From contig DATHVD010000048.1 of the NCBI GenBank assembly GCA_035461525.1, positions 62,001 through 126,000 on the forward strand: 64,000 bases of DNA, read 5' to 3'. Shown here one piece after another: positions 15,215 through 24,098 of this stretch. Positions within the stretch are counted from its first letter, which is position 1. Each line of letters begins with the position of its first letter. The position numbers and the translations under genes are program-made. Source of the DNA: JAIBJN01 sp035461525. GTDB lineage: Bacteria > Actinomycetota > Thermoleophilia > Gaiellales > Gaiellaceae. Under the pieces are notes generated by a model. That model did not search any database, was not told the DNA's origin, and worked only from the letters and a program-made list of their open reading frames with translations.

Positions 15215-16666
15215 ATGGAGCGCGTCGAACTCGCTGAGGCGGCTGCAATCGCGGGTGCGGTCGCCGCCCCGCTCGTCCTCCTCGCGCGCACGCGCCTCGT
15301 CCTCGCCGCCGGGCTCGTCCTCCTCGCCGCCGCCGAGACCGCCCTCGCGTTCGCGCTCCTCCCCGACCAGCTCGAGGCCGTCTTCACGTCGCCCGCGCGG
15401 GGCGGAGCGGCCGTCGTCGGGCTGGTCGCGCTCGCCGGCTTCGCGGCGCTCCTCGTCCGCTTCCCGATCCTCGTCCCGGCGGGGCTCCTCGTCGCGGCGC
15501 CGGTGCGCCTGCCCGTAGCCCTCCGGGACGAGGAGGCGTTCCTGCTCCTTCCGCTCTACGGCGTCCTCGCCGCGGCCGCGCTCGCGCTCCTCTACCGGCT
15601 CGCGCGCGGGAGCGAGCTCCACCCCCTGCCGCTCTTCCTCGCCGTGCCCGCCGCCGCGTTCGTCGGGCTGGCGAGCCTCTCCTACCTCTGGTCGGGCGAC
15701 CCGCGGGAGGGGGCGGTCGACCTCTTCTTCTTCCTCTTCCCCTTCACCGTCCTCGCCGTCGTCGTGGCTCAGGTGGAGCTCTCCCGGGCGGTCGCACGCG
15801 TCCTCGCCGCCGTCGTCCTCGCGTGCGCGGCCGCCGTCGCCGCGATCGGGCTCTGGCAGCAGTGGACGCACACCCTCTTCTTCGCCGACGACCTCCAGGC
15901 CTCGAACGCCTACACGTCGTTCTTCCGGGTGACGTCGATCTTCGCCGACTCGAGCATCTACGGACGCTACGTCGCCCTCGGGATCGTGGTCGTGCTCGTC
16001 CTCCTCTGGCTCGACCGCCTCCGTCCGGCCGCGGGCCTCCCCCTGCTCGCGCTCCTCCTCGCCGGCCTCTACTTCTCGTACTCCCAGTCGACCTTCGTCG
16101 CGCTCTTCGTCGTCATCCTCCTCGTCGCGCTCGTGGCGGGAGACCGGCGGAGCCGCCAGATCGTGGCCGCCGCCGCCGCGGCCCTCGTCCTCGCGGGCGC
16201 CGGGCTCGTTGCCGCCACCGTGCAGGAGGAGTCGGCCCGCCGGGCCACGAGCGACCGCTGGCCGCTCGTCTCGCTGACCATGCCGGTCTTCCTCGACAAC
16301 CCCGTCGTCGGCGTCGGAATCGGCGCGCAGCCCTATGCGAGCACGCAACTCGAGGACGCGCGGCCCCGCAAGAACCGGAACGTCTCGCACACGACGCCGC
16401 TGACCGTGGCCGCGGAGCTGGGGGTGCTCGGGATCCTGGCCTACTCGGCCTTCCTCGTCGCCGCCGCCCGCGGGGCCGTGCTTTCCATGCGGCGGGAACG
16501 GGCGCTCGGCCTCGTCCTCCTCGCGGTGCTCGTCCTCCTCGTCGTGCACTCGCTCTCCTACAGCGGCTTCTTCGAGGATCCGTTCACCTGGCTCGTCCTC
16601 GGGGTGGCGGCCGCCTGCCTCGCCACGATGCCCGAGCCGCGCGGCGAGCCTCCTCCGGCCGCCTGA
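15215..16666 (+). CDS. O-antigen ligase/polymerase-like membrane protein
   Basis: A 483-residue polytopic protein with about twelve hydrophobic segments and a Wzy_C-type large extracytoplasmic loop near residues 340-400 (FLDNPVVGVGIGAQPYAS, then NRNVSHTTPLTVAAELGVLG). The conserved GxG and the His before TPL fit O-antigen ligase or polymerase families, which join lipid-linked glycan units outside the membrane. The acceptor cannot be deduced; it could be a capsule polymerase or a ligase to a lipid or teichoic acid. It stands alone between the hairpin element and a convergent gene. Confidence 0.75.
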   Translation: MERVELAEAAAIAGAVAAPLVLLARTRLVLAAGLVLLAAAETALAFALLPDQLEAVFTSPARGGAAVVGLVALAGFAALLVRFPILVPAGLLVAAPVRLPVALRDEEAFLLLPLYGVLAAAALALLYRLARGSELHPLPLFLAVPAAAFVGLASLSYLWSGDPREGAVDLFFFLFPFTVLAVVVAQVELSRAVARVLAAVVLACAAAVAAIGLWQQWTHTLFFADDLQASNAYTSFFRVTSIFADSSIYGRYVALGIVVVLVLLWLDRLRPAAGLPLLALLLAGLYFSYSQSTFVALFVVILLVALVAGDRRSRQIVAAAAAALVLAGAGLVAATVQEESARRATSDRWPLVSLTMPVFLDNPVVGVGIGAQPYASTQLEDARPRKNRNVSHTTPLTVAAELGVLGILAYSAFLVAAARGAVLSMRRERALGLVLLAVLVLLVVHSLSYSGFFEDPFTWLVLGVAAACLATMPEPRGEPPPAA

Positions 16667-16678
16667 GCCGCCGGGCGC

Positions 16679-17389
16679 TCAGGCCTGCGGCGGATCCTGG
16701 GCGACGACGATCGTCACGGGCCGCGTTGGCTCGGAGCGGTTGCCCGCGCGGTCCTCGACCGCGAGCGTGAGCGTGTGGACGCCGGAGGGCAGCGGGCCGT
16801 CCTCGGCCTCGCCGTTCCAGCGCACCGTCCGGTCGCCGGGGCGGCGTAACGGCCCACGCCAGACGTCCTCGCCGTCGACGAGGAGCACGGCCCTGCCGAT
16901 CTCGTTCGCCCGGAAGGCGACCTCGGTCGTCTCCCCGCGGAAGAGCACCGTCTGCGAGACGCGCCAGAAGTCGACGTCCGGCGGCGTCGTGTCGACGTGG
17001 ATCGACTCGGGGATCGAGATCGTTCGCCGCGCCTCGCGCAGGCGCACGCGCACGCGGTAGCTGCCGTCCGGGACGATCCGGCCCGCCTCGTCGCGCCCGT
17101 CCCAGGCGAGCTCGACCTCTCCGGGAGCGTGCTGCGAGCCCTGCTCGAGCCGGCGCACGAGCTCCCCGTCGCCGTCGACGACGGTGACGTCGAGGCGCTC
17201 GGGCTCGCGCAGCTCGAAGGAGACCGAGGCGACCTCCCGCGGGCAGTCGCAGACGGGCGAGAGCCACGCGTCGACCTGCGCTCTCCCCACCGGCGAGCGC
17301 TCGAGCTTGAGCCGCTCCGTGTAGGCGAACGCGCCGACGCTGCCGACGAGGAGCGCGACCGTGAGGATCGTCAGGGCCGAGCGGCGCAC
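16679..17389 (-). CDS. Anchored protein with two FlgD-like Ig domains
   Basis: A 236-residue extracytoplasmic protein with one N-terminal membrane segment (SALTILTVALLVGSVGAFAY). Two beta-sandwich repeats follow, both of FlgD_Ig type: ELAWDGRDEAGRIVPDGSYR and VRWNGEAEDGPLPSGVHTL. Both contain the W-x-G...G-x-Y/H core seen in flagellar hook-cap proteins and in Thermoleophilia surface proteins. GTG 17389 lies 6 bases after TAGCGT, so the gene is probably leaderless. Its role is unknown; a structural or glycan-contacting part of the envelope cluster is an inference. Confidence 0.65.
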   Translation of the reverse strand: MRRSALTILTVALLVGSVGAFAYTERLKLERSPVGRAQVDAWLSPVCDCPREVASVSFELREPERLDVTVVDGDGELVRRLEQGSQHAPGEVELAWDGRDEAGRIVPDGSYRVRVRLREARRTISIPESIHVDTTPPDVDFWRVSQTVLFRGETTEVAFRANEIGRAVLLVDGEDVWRGPLRRPGDRTVRWNGEAEDGPLPSGVHTLTLAVEDRAGNRSEPTRPVTIVVAQDPPQA

Positions 17390-17401
17390 GGCGTCACGCT
17401 A
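17390..17401 (-). promoter_or_regulatory. Leaderless promoter of the Ig-domain gene
   Basis: Minus-strand TAGCGT (17401-17396), 6 bases, GTG 17389. Confidence 0.6.
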
Positions 17402-17416
17402 CCCGGTCGCAGGCGC

Positions 17417-18232
17417 TCAGCCGGCGGGCTGGCCGCGGAGGAGCTCGTAGCCCTCGTGCAGGAACGGCGTGCGGTCCGCGAGCGTCGCGATCTCGTCCGG
17501 CGCGAAGTCGCCCTCCTCCGTGACGAAGCGGTCGATCTGCTCCGGCGGCGTCAGGTCGAAGCGCTCCTCGTCGGGCTCGCGCGCGTTCGTCGCGGCGAGC
17601 TTCAGCACCTCCGAGGCGACGACGACGGGGACGCCGGCCTCCTTCGCGGCCTTCGTGAGCCCGTTCGTCTTGATCTTGTTCACGAGCGCCCCGTCCCGGA
17701 AGACCGTGTCCGCGCCGAGGAGGAGGAGGTCGACGGTGCCGACCGCATGCTCGGCGTCCTCGTCGGCGACCAGCTCCGTCGCCAGCCCGGCGGCGGCGAG
17801 CTCCTCGGCGAAGTCGCGCCCCTCGCCCACGGGCTCGGAGACGGTGCAGACGACCTTCGCCGGCGACCCGTGCAGGAGGGCCTCGCGGGCGGTGGCCGAG
17901 GCGGAGTGCGTCATCACCGTCCTGCCCTCGAGCTCGTTCGAGAGGAGGACGGCGATCGTCGCCGCCGCGCGCTCGCGCCCGGCGATGAGGGCGGCCGCCT
18001 CCTCCTGGAGCTGCTCGGGCGTCCGCCCTGCGGAGAGGACGCGCCCGAGCGCGCCGGCGATGGCGCCGATCGCCGGCCGCGCACGCACCAGCTCGCGGGC
18101 GACGGGAAGCGGGTCCTCGCCCAGCTCGACCGCCGTGCAGACGGCCTCGACGGCCTCCTTGGCGAGCCACGAGGCGCCGTGCCTGTCGTCGGCGGCGATG
18201 CGCTCGACCCGTGCGGCAAGTTCGGGATGCAC
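17417..18232 (-). CDS. eIF-2B-alpha-like / ribose-1,5-bisphosphate isomerase-like protein
   Basis: A 271-residue IF-2B family protein. Family marks are EGRTVMTHSASATAREALL, the VDLLLLGADTVFRDGALVNK block followed by IKTNGL, and VPVVVASEVLKL. In archaea related proteins act as ribose-1,5-bisphosphate isomerase; in eukaryotes as eIF-2B subunits; bacterial members include MtnA. The typical MtnA active-site cysteine context is not evident, so the substrate is open. GTG 18232 is chosen because TACGCT lies 7 bases upstream. It is divergent from the GT2 gene at 18305. Confidence 0.7.
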   Translation of the reverse strand: MHPELAARVERIAADDRHGASWLAKEAVEAVCTAVELGEDPLPVARELVRARPAIGAIAGALGRVLSAGRTPEQLQEEAAALIAGRERAAATIAVLLSNELEGRTVMTHSASATAREALLHGSPAKVVCTVSEPVGEGRDFAEELAAAGLATELVADEDAEHAVGTVDLLLLGADTVFRDGALVNKIKTNGLTKAAKEAGVPVVVASEVLKLAATNAREPDEERFDLTPPEQIDRFVTEEGDFAPDEIATLADRTPFLHEGYELLRGQPAG

Positions 18233-18245
18233 CGCGGGCAGCGTA
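18233..18245 (-). promoter_or_regulatory. Leaderless promoter of the IF-2B-like gene
   Basis: Minus-strand TACGCT (18245-18240), 7 bases, GTG 18232. Confidence 0.65.
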
Positions 18246-18291
18246 GCCGGTTCGCGGCCGCGGACGGCGGAGGCAAGCGTCCGTCCGCTGG

Positions 18292-18304
18292 TAGCCTCCG
18301 GCTG
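18292..18304 (+). promoter_or_regulatory. Leaderless promoter of the 18305 gene
   Basis: TAGCCT (18292-18297), 7 bases, ATG 18305. Confidence 0.65.
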
Positions 18305-19294
18305 ATGGCGGAGGCGGAGACCGCTGCGCACCCGGCCGCTCGACCGGCGCCGGAGGCTGCCCCCGCGGTCAGCCTCGTCGTCCCGGTCTTCAACGAGGAG
18401 GCCACGATCCAGGAGGTCTATGACCGGACGACGGCCGTCCTCGAGAAGCTGGGAAAGCCGTACGAGCTGATCGTCGTCGACGACGGCTCCCGGGACGGCA
18501 CGTGGGCGATCGTCGAGCGGCTCGCGGCCTCCGACGCGCGCGTGCGCGGCGTTCGCTTCAAGCGCAACTTCGGCCAGCATCCTGCGATGCACGCGGGGCT
18601 CGTCCGCGCCCGGAGCGAGATCGTGGTCACGATGGACGCCGACCTCCAGAACGCGCCCGAGGACCTGCCCCTGCTCGTCGCCGCGGTGGAGGGCGGCGCC
18701 GACGTGGCGAGCGGCCGCCGCCGCGGCCGGGACGACTCCTGGGGCCGCACGCTCCCCTCGCGGCTCGTGAACGGGATGCTGCGCCGCTTCACGGGCGTGT
18801 CGATCGACGACTTCGGCTGCGCCTTCAACGCGTACCGGCGCGCGGCGCTCGAGCCGATGCTCGGCGTCGTCGGCAAGCAGAAGTTCACGAAGGCGCTCGT
18901 GCTCTCCTCGGGCGCGAGCGTCGTCGAGGTCGATCTCTCGCACCGGGCGCGGGCGGACAGCTCCCGCTACTCGCCCTTCCGCCTCGTCCGCCTCGCCCTG
19001 CACGTGCTGGCCGGGTTCTGGCCCCAGCCGATCCAGTGGACCGGCGTCCTCCTCGGCGTCGTGTGCGGCTTCCTCACGGCCGCGGTCGGGATCTGGGGAA
19101 TCGTCGCCTGGGTCGTGCGGAACGACTTTCCCGGCTTGCTCTTCCTCGGCGGCCTCGTCCTCGGGGTCCTCGCCGTGCAGGGATTCATGCTCGCCCTCAT
19201 CGGCGAGTACCTCGCGCGCATCCAGCGCGACGTCGAGGGCCGCCCGCTCTACACCGTGGAGCGGGAGGTCGGCGGCCCCGCCGCGGGCGCCTGA
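18305..19294 (+). CDS. GtrB/DPM-like family 2 glycosyltransferase
   Basis: A 329-residue enzyme that typically makes a polyprenyl-phosphate-linked sugar at the inner membrane. The catalytic domain has VSLVVPVFNEEATIQEVY, LIVVDDGSRDGTW, the DxD in TMDADLQNAPEDL, and KRNFGQHPAMHAG. Two C-terminal membrane helices (about residues 240-270 and 275-305) precede a conserved GEYLARIQRDVEGRPLY, the hallmark of the GtrB/ArnC group. ATG 18305 is fixed by a TAGCCT box 7 bases upstream. Confidence 0.9.
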   Translation: MAEAETAAHPAARPAPEAAPAVSLVVPVFNEEATIQEVYDRTTAVLEKLGKPYELIVVDDGSRDGTWAIVERLAASDARVRGVRFKRNFGQHPAMHAGLVRARSEIVVTMDADLQNAPEDLPLLVAAVEGGADVASGRRRGRDDSWGRTLPSRLVNGMLRRFTGVSIDDFGCAFNAYRRAALEPMLGVVGKQKFTKALVLSSGASVVEVDLSHRARADSSRYSPFRLVRLALHVLAGFWPQPIQWTGVLLGVVCGFLTAAVGIWGIVAWVVRNDFPGLLFLGGLVLGVLAVQGFMLALIGEYLARIQRDVEGRPLYTVEREVGGPAAGA

Positions 19295-19328
19295 CGGCCG
19301 GGCGGGCATGGGCGGGGAGCGCCCTCGG

Positions 19329-19340
19329 TACACTCGGGCG
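19329..19340 (+). promoter_or_regulatory. Leaderless promoter of the sugar-nucleotide operon
   Basis: TACACT (19329-19334), 6 bases, GTG 19341. It likely drives the four genes to 23624. Confidence 0.65.
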
Positions 19341-20354
19341 GTGCCACGCAAGCGCATCCTCGTCACGGGCGGGGCCGGCTTCATCTCGTCGAGCTTCGCC
19401 CGCCACCTCCTGGCCGCGACGCCGCACGAGGTCGTCGTCGTCGACGCCCTCACGTACGCCGGCAACCTGGCGAACCTCGCCGACGTCCTCGGGCACGAGC
19501 GCCTCGCCTTCGTCCACGGCGACATCCGCGATCGCGAGCTCGTGGACGGCGTCGTCCGCGAGGTGGACGCGATCGTCAACGCCGCCGCGGAGTCGCACGT
19601 CGAGAAGTCGATCCTCGAGGGCGCGTCCGAGTTCGTGACGACGAACATCGAGGGGACGCAGATCCTGCTCGACGCGATGCGCCGCCATCCGGTCGAGCGC
19701 TTCGTCCTCATTTCCTCGAGCGAGGTGTACGGCACGGCGGAGAGCTCCCCCATGGACGAGGAGCACCCGCTCAACCCGCGCAGCCCCTACGCCGCGACGA
19801 AGGCCGGCGCCGACAGGCTCGCCTACGCCTACCACGTCACCTACGGGCTCCCCATCGTCGTGGTGCGCCCGTTCAACAACTACGGCCCGTACCAGCACCC
19901 CGAGAAGGTCCTCCCGCGCTTCATCACCAACGCGCTCGACGACCTGCCGCTCACGATCCACGGCGACGGCCACGCAAGCCGTGACTGGCTCTACGTCGAA
20001 GATCACGCCGAGGCGATCGACGCCGTGCTGGCCGCCGACGTCGACTCGGTGGCGGGCGAGGTCGTCAACCTCGCCACCGGCGCGGACATCTCCGTGAACC
20101 AGATCGCGGACGCGGTCCTCGCCGCGCTCGGCAAGCCCGCCTCGCTGAAGCAGCACGTCCCCGAGCGCCCGGGGCAGGTCGACCGCCACATCGGCTCGAC
20201 CGAGAAGGCCGAGCGGCTGCTCGGCTGGAAGGCGCGCACGTCGTTCGAGCGGGGTCTCGAGCGCACCGTCGCCTGGTACCGGGAGAATCGCACCTGGTGG
20301 GAATCGACTCTTCGAGCCGACGAGCCGGCGAGCCCAAGCGCCTCCTTGTCCTAG
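19341..20354 (+). CDS. dTDP-glucose 4,6-dehydratase-like SDR enzyme
   Basis: A 337-residue extended short-chain dehydrogenase, close to RmlB. The NAD-binding motif is VTGGAGFISSSFARHL; VDALTYAGNLANL is strongly RmlB-like; the active-site YAATK is present, along with VVVRPFNNYGPYQHPEKVLP and SRDWLYVEDHAEAI. It would make a 4-keto-6-deoxy nucleotide sugar, the substrate for the aminotransferase two genes downstream. The nucleotide specificity (dTDP, UDP or GDP) cannot be fixed by eye. GTG start with a TACACT box 6 bases upstream. Confidence 0.88.
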   Translation: MPRKRILVTGGAGFISSSFARHLLAATPHEVVVVDALTYAGNLANLADVLGHERLAFVHGDIRDRELVDGVVREVDAIVNAAAESHVEKSILEGASEFVTTNIEGTQILLDAMRRHPVERFVLISSSEVYGTAESSPMDEEHPLNPRSPYAATKAGADRLAYAYHVTYGLPIVVVRPFNNYGPYQHPEKVLPRFITNALDDLPLTIHGDGHASRDWLYVEDHAEAIDAVLAADVDSVAGEVVNLATGADISVNQIADAVLAALGKPASLKQHVPERPGQVDRHIGSTEKAERLLGWKARTSFERGLERTVAWYRENRTWWESTLRADEPASPSASLS

Positions 20355-21517
20355 GGGCCGGTCCGGCCCAGCTCGGGCTGCACCGGGCCGCCCGGGAGAG
20401 GGGGCTCTACGTGATCGCCTGCGACCGCGATCCCGCGGCGGTCGGCTTCTCCTACGCCGACCGGCGGGCCGTCCTCTCGGTCGAGGACGAGTCGGCGATC
20501 AGCCAGCTCGCCCGCGCCGAGCAGGTGCACGGGCTGATCTCGCCGGGGATCGACTGGCCGGTCGCCATCGCCGCCCGCGTCGCGGCGCACGCCGGCCTGC
20601 CGCACCCGATCTCGCCCGAGACGGCGACGCTCACGATCCTCAAGCACCGCCAGCGCGCCCGGCTCGAGGAGGCGGGCGTCCCGCAGCCCGGCTTCCGGGT
20701 GACGAACACGGTCGAGGACGACCTCCCCGTCCCCTGCGTGGTCAAGCCGGTCGACCGCCAGGGCCAGAAGGGCCTGACCGTCGTCCTCGAGGAGGCCGCG
20801 CTCGCGCGGGCCGTCGCGGACGCCGTCGAGGAGTCCCGCAGCGGGCTCGCGCTCGTCGAGGAGCTGGTCGATGGCCCCGAGGTGACGGTGAACGCGTTCT
20901 CCGTCGGCGGCGTCTTCCATCCGCTCACGGTCACGGACCGCCTCACGGCCGACCAGCCCGCATTCGGCGTCGCGCTCGCCCACGCCTGGCCCAGCCGGCA
21001 CGACGTCTCCGCCGCCGTGGAAGCGGCGCGCGCCGCTGCCGAGGCCCTCGGCGTCACGAACGGCCCCACGTACACGCAGGTGCTCCTGGGCCCGGACGGG
21101 CCGCGGGTGATGGAGCTCGCGGCGCGGCTCGGCGGCGGCCACGACGCGGAGGTCTGCCGGCTCGCGCTCGGCGTCGACCTGAACGGGCTCGCGCTCGCCG
21201 CGGCCGTCGGGGAGCCCGTCGAGCTGCCCGAGCCGCATCCCGCCGGAGGCGCCTGCGTCGTCTTCCTCGTCCCGGAGCCGGGCGTCCTTGAGGACGTGCA
21301 GGGCCTTGAGGAGGCGCTCGCCGTCGAGGGGGTCGAGGACGCGATGGTCTACCGCCCGGAGGGTTGGCGCTTCCGCCCGTTCCGGCGCGGGAACGATCGC
21401 GCCGGCTACGTCCTTGCGCGCGGCGAGAGCCGCGACGACGCCCTCGCGCGCGCCGAGCGCGCCGCGCGGCTCATCCGCCTCCGGACCGTCGATGCCGAAG
21501 CTCTCCTCGAGGCGTAG
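20297..21517 (+). CDS. ATP-grasp ligase
   Basis: A 406-residue ATP-grasp protein of the carbamoyl-phosphate synthase/PurK-like type. It has an N-terminal Rossmann-like domain (KRLLVLGAGPAQLGLHRAA), a central ATP-grasp core (PCVVKPVDRQGQKGLTVV, LVEELVDGPEVTVNAFS) and the metal-binding MELAARLGGGHDAEV. Such enzymes join a carboxylate to an amine or thiol. Its place between a dehydratase and an aminotransferase suggests it modifies an amino-sugar with an acyl or amino-acid group. GTG 20297 gives a 58-base overlap with the dehydratase gene; a shorter N terminus is possible. Confidence 0.75.
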   Translation: MGIDSSSRRAGEPKRLLVLGAGPAQLGLHRAARERGLYVIACDRDPAAVGFSYADRRAVLSVEDESAISQLARAEQVHGLISPGIDWPVAIAARVAAHAGLPHPISPETATLTILKHRQRARLEEAGVPQPGFRVTNTVEDDLPVPCVVKPVDRQGQKGLTVVLEEAALARAVADAVEESRSGLALVEELVDGPEVTVNAFSVGGVFHPLTVTDRLTADQPAFGVALAHAWPSRHDVSAAVEAARAAAEALGVTNGPTYTQVLLGPDGPRVMELAARLGGGHDAEVCRLALGVDLNGLALAAAVGEPVELPEPHPAGGACVVFLVPEPGVLEDVQGLEEALAVEGVEDAMVYRPEGWRFRPFRRGNDRAGYVLARGESRDDALARAERAARLIRLRTVDAEALLEA

Positions 21518-22628
21518 CTCCTTCCTCTCCTTCCAGCCGCCGGCGGTCGGCGAGGAGGAGATCGCGGCCGTCGTCGAGACGCTCCGGAGCGGCTGGCTCA
21601 CGACCGGGCCTCGCAGCGAGGAGCTCGAGCGGCGCTTCGCCGAGTACGTCGGGGCCGGCCACGCCGTCGCCCTCGCCTCCGGCACCGCCGCCATGCACCT
21701 CTCCCTGCTCGCCGCGGGCGTCGGGCCCGGGGACGAGGTCGTGACGAGCCCGATCACGTGGCCGGCGACCGCGAACGTCGTCGTCCACGTCGGCGCTCGC
21801 CCCGTCTTCGCGGACGTGCGCGAGAACGACCTGAACATCGACCCCGACGCGGCCGCAGCCGCGGTGACGCCGCGGACGAAGGCGATTCTCCCGGTGCACC
21901 TCGCCGGGCAGCCGTGCGACCTCGACCCACTGCTCCAGCTCGGCCTGCCCGTGATCGAGGACGCCGCCCACGCGACGGAGTCCGTCTACCGCGGGCGCAA
22001 GGTCGGCGCCATCTCTCTCGCCGCCTGCTTCTCGCTCTACGCGACGAAGAACGTCGCCGCCGGCGAGGGCGGGATGGTGACGACCGACGACGACGACCTC
22101 GCCTCCCGGATCCGCGAGCTCCGCCTCATGCGCCGCGGCGAGGGCTCGCTCTACGACGTCGCGGTCGCGGGGTTCAAGGCGAACCTCTCGGACGTGCTCG
22201 CCGCGATCGCGCTCTGCCAGCTCGACAAGATCGAGGAGCACGCGGCGATCCGCCGCCGCCACGTCGCCCTCTACGACGCGGCCGTCGATGAGCTCGAGGG
22301 CATCGAGCCGCTCGCCCGCGACCCGCGCGACGTCCACGCCCTCCACCTCTACGTCGTCCGCATCGACGCCGCCCGCGCCGGCGCCGACCGCAACGCCTAC
22401 CAGGCCGCGCTCCGGGAGGAGATGATCGGGACGAGCATCCACTTCCTTCCCGTGCACCGCCTGACGTACTACCGCGAGCGCTTCCCCGACCAGCCGCCGC
22501 TCCCCGTGGCGGAGCGGGCCGGGGCCGAGGTGCTCTCGCTCCCGCTCTCGCCCGCCCACTCGGACACCGACGTCGGCGACGCGATCGAGGCGCTCCGGCG
22601 GGTGCACGCGCGCTTCGCCGGCGGGTAG
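21492..22628 (+). CDS. DegT/DnrJ/EryC1-family PLP aminotransferase
   Basis: A 378-residue sugar aminotransferase using pyridoxal phosphate. Conserved elements are AGHAVALASGTAAMHLSL, DEVVTSPITWPATANVV, VIEDAAHATESVYRGRKVG and the PLP-binding Lys in FSLYATKNVAAGEGGM. It would convert the 4-keto sugar made by the upstream dehydratase to an amino-sugar, which the acyltransferase at 5.2 kb or the ATP-grasp enzyme could then acylate. The ATG lies inside the end of the ATP-grasp gene, a 26-base overlap. Confidence 0.9.
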   Translation: MPKLSSRRSSFLSFQPPAVGEEEIAAVVETLRSGWLTTGPRSEELERRFAEYVGAGHAVALASGTAAMHLSLLAAGVGPGDEVVTSPITWPATANVVVHVGARPVFADVRENDLNIDPDAAAAAVTPRTKAILPVHLAGQPCDLDPLLQLGLPVIEDAAHATESVYRGRKVGAISLAACFSLYATKNVAAGEGGMVTTDDDDLASRIRELRLMRRGEGSLYDVAVAGFKANLSDVLAAIALCQLDKIEEHAAIRRRHVALYDAAVDELEGIEPLARDPRDVHALHLYVVRIDAARAGADRNAYQAALREEMIGTSIHFLPVHRLTYYRERFPDQPPLPVAERAGAEVLSLPLSPAHSDTDVGDAIEALRRVHARFAGG

Positions 22629-22634
22629 GCGCGC

Positions 22635-23624
22635 GTGAGCCGGCCGCTCCGGGTAGCGCTCCAGCTCGCCGTCAGCGGTGCCATCGTCGCCTTCCTCCTC
22701 TGGCGGATCGACCTCGCGCAAACGGCCGAGACGCTGCGGGAGAGCAACTACGCCTACGTCGCGGGCGCCTACGTCATCTTCATCGCCTCCACCTGGCCGA
22801 TGGCGTGGCGCTGGTGGGCTCTCCTCCGGGCCCGTGGCATCCAGGAGTCCTACAACTGGCTCGTGCGCATGTACTTCGTCAGCTACACGGCGGGGCAGGT
22901 GCTTCCGACCGCGGTCGGCGGCGACGCCGTCCGCATCATCGAGCACGCCCGCCGCCGCCCCGACGCGCGCGCGACGGTCACCGGCGCCGTCGTCATGGAG
23001 CGGCTCCTCGGCGCCGCCGGGACGCTCGTCCTGGTCGCCTTCGCGCTCGTCGTCGCGGTCGGCCGCTACCAGGGCGCCGGGCTCCTCGCGCTCCTCGGCC
23101 TCGCGTTCCTGGCGACGCTGGGCGCCGTCGGCGTCCTCCTCTTCTCGCCCGAGGCCGGACGGCAGCTCGACAAGCGCCTCTTCCCGCTGGGACGCAGGTT
23201 CCGGCTCGAGGACCCGCTCCGGAGCCTCTGGACGACGATGCACGAGTACCGCAGGACCCCGTACGCGCTCCTCGCGGTGGTGGCGGTGACCGTGGCGGCG
23301 CAGGGCGCCCGCGTCGTCGCCATCTGGCTCTGCGGCGAGGCCGTCGGGATCGACGTCTCCCCGGTCGTCTACATCGTCCTCGGGCCGCTCCTCTTCCTCG
23401 TGCAGATGACGCCGTTCACGCTCAACGGCCTCGGCGTGCGGGAGGCGTTCTTCGTCGTCTTCCTCGGCCGTTTCGGCGTCTCCTCCGACGCTGCCCTCGC
23501 CACCGGGATCCTCTTCTACGCCGTCACGATCGCGTCGGCGCTCCCGGGCGCCCTCTACCTTCTCTGGCGCAGCGTCCGGCCGGGATCCCCGGCGGGCGGG
23601 CGGGTCGCAGACAGGCCGCGGTAG
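22635..23624 (+). CDS. Flippase-like (UPF0104/LPG synthase TM) membrane protein
   Basis: A 329-residue protein with about eight membrane segments, of the lysylphosphatidylglycerol-synthase transmembrane (UPF0104) family. Characteristic patches are SYTAGQVLPTAVGGDAVR, VVMERLLGAAGTLVL and TPFTLNGLGVREAFFVVFLG. Members are found in glycan and lipid clusters, where they are thought to help move or modify lipid-linked intermediates; the biochemical role here is inferred. GTG 22635 is 6 bases after the aminotransferase stop, so it is the last gene of the operon. Confidence 0.82.
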   Translation: MSRPLRVALQLAVSGAIVAFLLWRIDLAQTAETLRESNYAYVAGAYVIFIASTWPMAWRWWALLRARGIQESYNWLVRMYFVSYTAGQVLPTAVGGDAVRIIEHARRRPDARATVTGAVVMERLLGAAGTLVLVAFALVVAVGRYQGAGLLALLGLAFLATLGAVGVLLFSPEAGRQLDKRLFPLGRRFRLEDPLRSLWTTMHEYRRTPYALLAVVAVTVAAQGARVVAIWLCGEAVGIDVSPVVYIVLGPLLFLVQMTPFTLNGLGVREAFFVVFLGRFGVSSDAALATGILFYAVTIASALPGALYLLWRSVRPGSPAGGRVADRPR

Positions 23625-23639
23625 CCTCAAGCGCCTCCG

Positions 23640-24098
23640 TCGATACCTGGAGCCTGATCGCCGTCATGGACGACGCCTCCGGCGACGCGACCGCCGATTG
23701 CGCGGCCGCCGCCGACCCCCGCGTCAGCTGGGAACCGCGTGCCCGTGGAGACGATCGTGCTCGTCTCCCTCCCCGTCGTCTCCGGCCTCCAGCTCCTCCT
23801 ACGTCTCCGGCGTGGACGCGCCCGGCGACGCCGTGCCGACGCTCCTGCTCGAGGCCGGGAACGCGTCCGGCTTCGGCGGCTGCAACAGGTTCGCCGGCGC
23901 CTACGAGCTCGAGGGAGACGCGATCTCGCTCGGCCCGCTCGCCGGCACCCAGATGGCGTCCCCGAGCCGCAGATGGAGACCGAGCTCGCCTACACGCAGG
24001 CGCTCGAGTCGACCGACGCGTGGAGGGTCGAGGAGGGCGAGCTCGTCCTCTCGTCCGGCGGCGCCGAGATCCTGCGCTACGCTCCGACCGCGTCGTAG
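23640..24098 (+). pseudogene. Decayed META-domain (HslJ-like) protein
   Basis: Parts of one META domain appear in three different frames: an entry segment TWSLIAVMDDASGD (near 23645-23690), the core SGFGGCNRFAGAYELEGD plus AISLGPLAGTQMA (about 23870-23955), and the end EPQMETELAYTQALESTDAW through ILRYAPTAS (about 23960-24098). The break between core and end looks like one lost base at the position of the usual Cys (ATGGCGT-CCCCGAG). META proteins are small secreted heat-shock or stress lipoproteins. No intact start or signal peptide remains. Confidence 0.7.

Noticed and set aside
15010..15237. 75-codon ORF inside the hairpin element
   Set aside because: It exists only because the paired element is open in that frame; no domain, no start signal.
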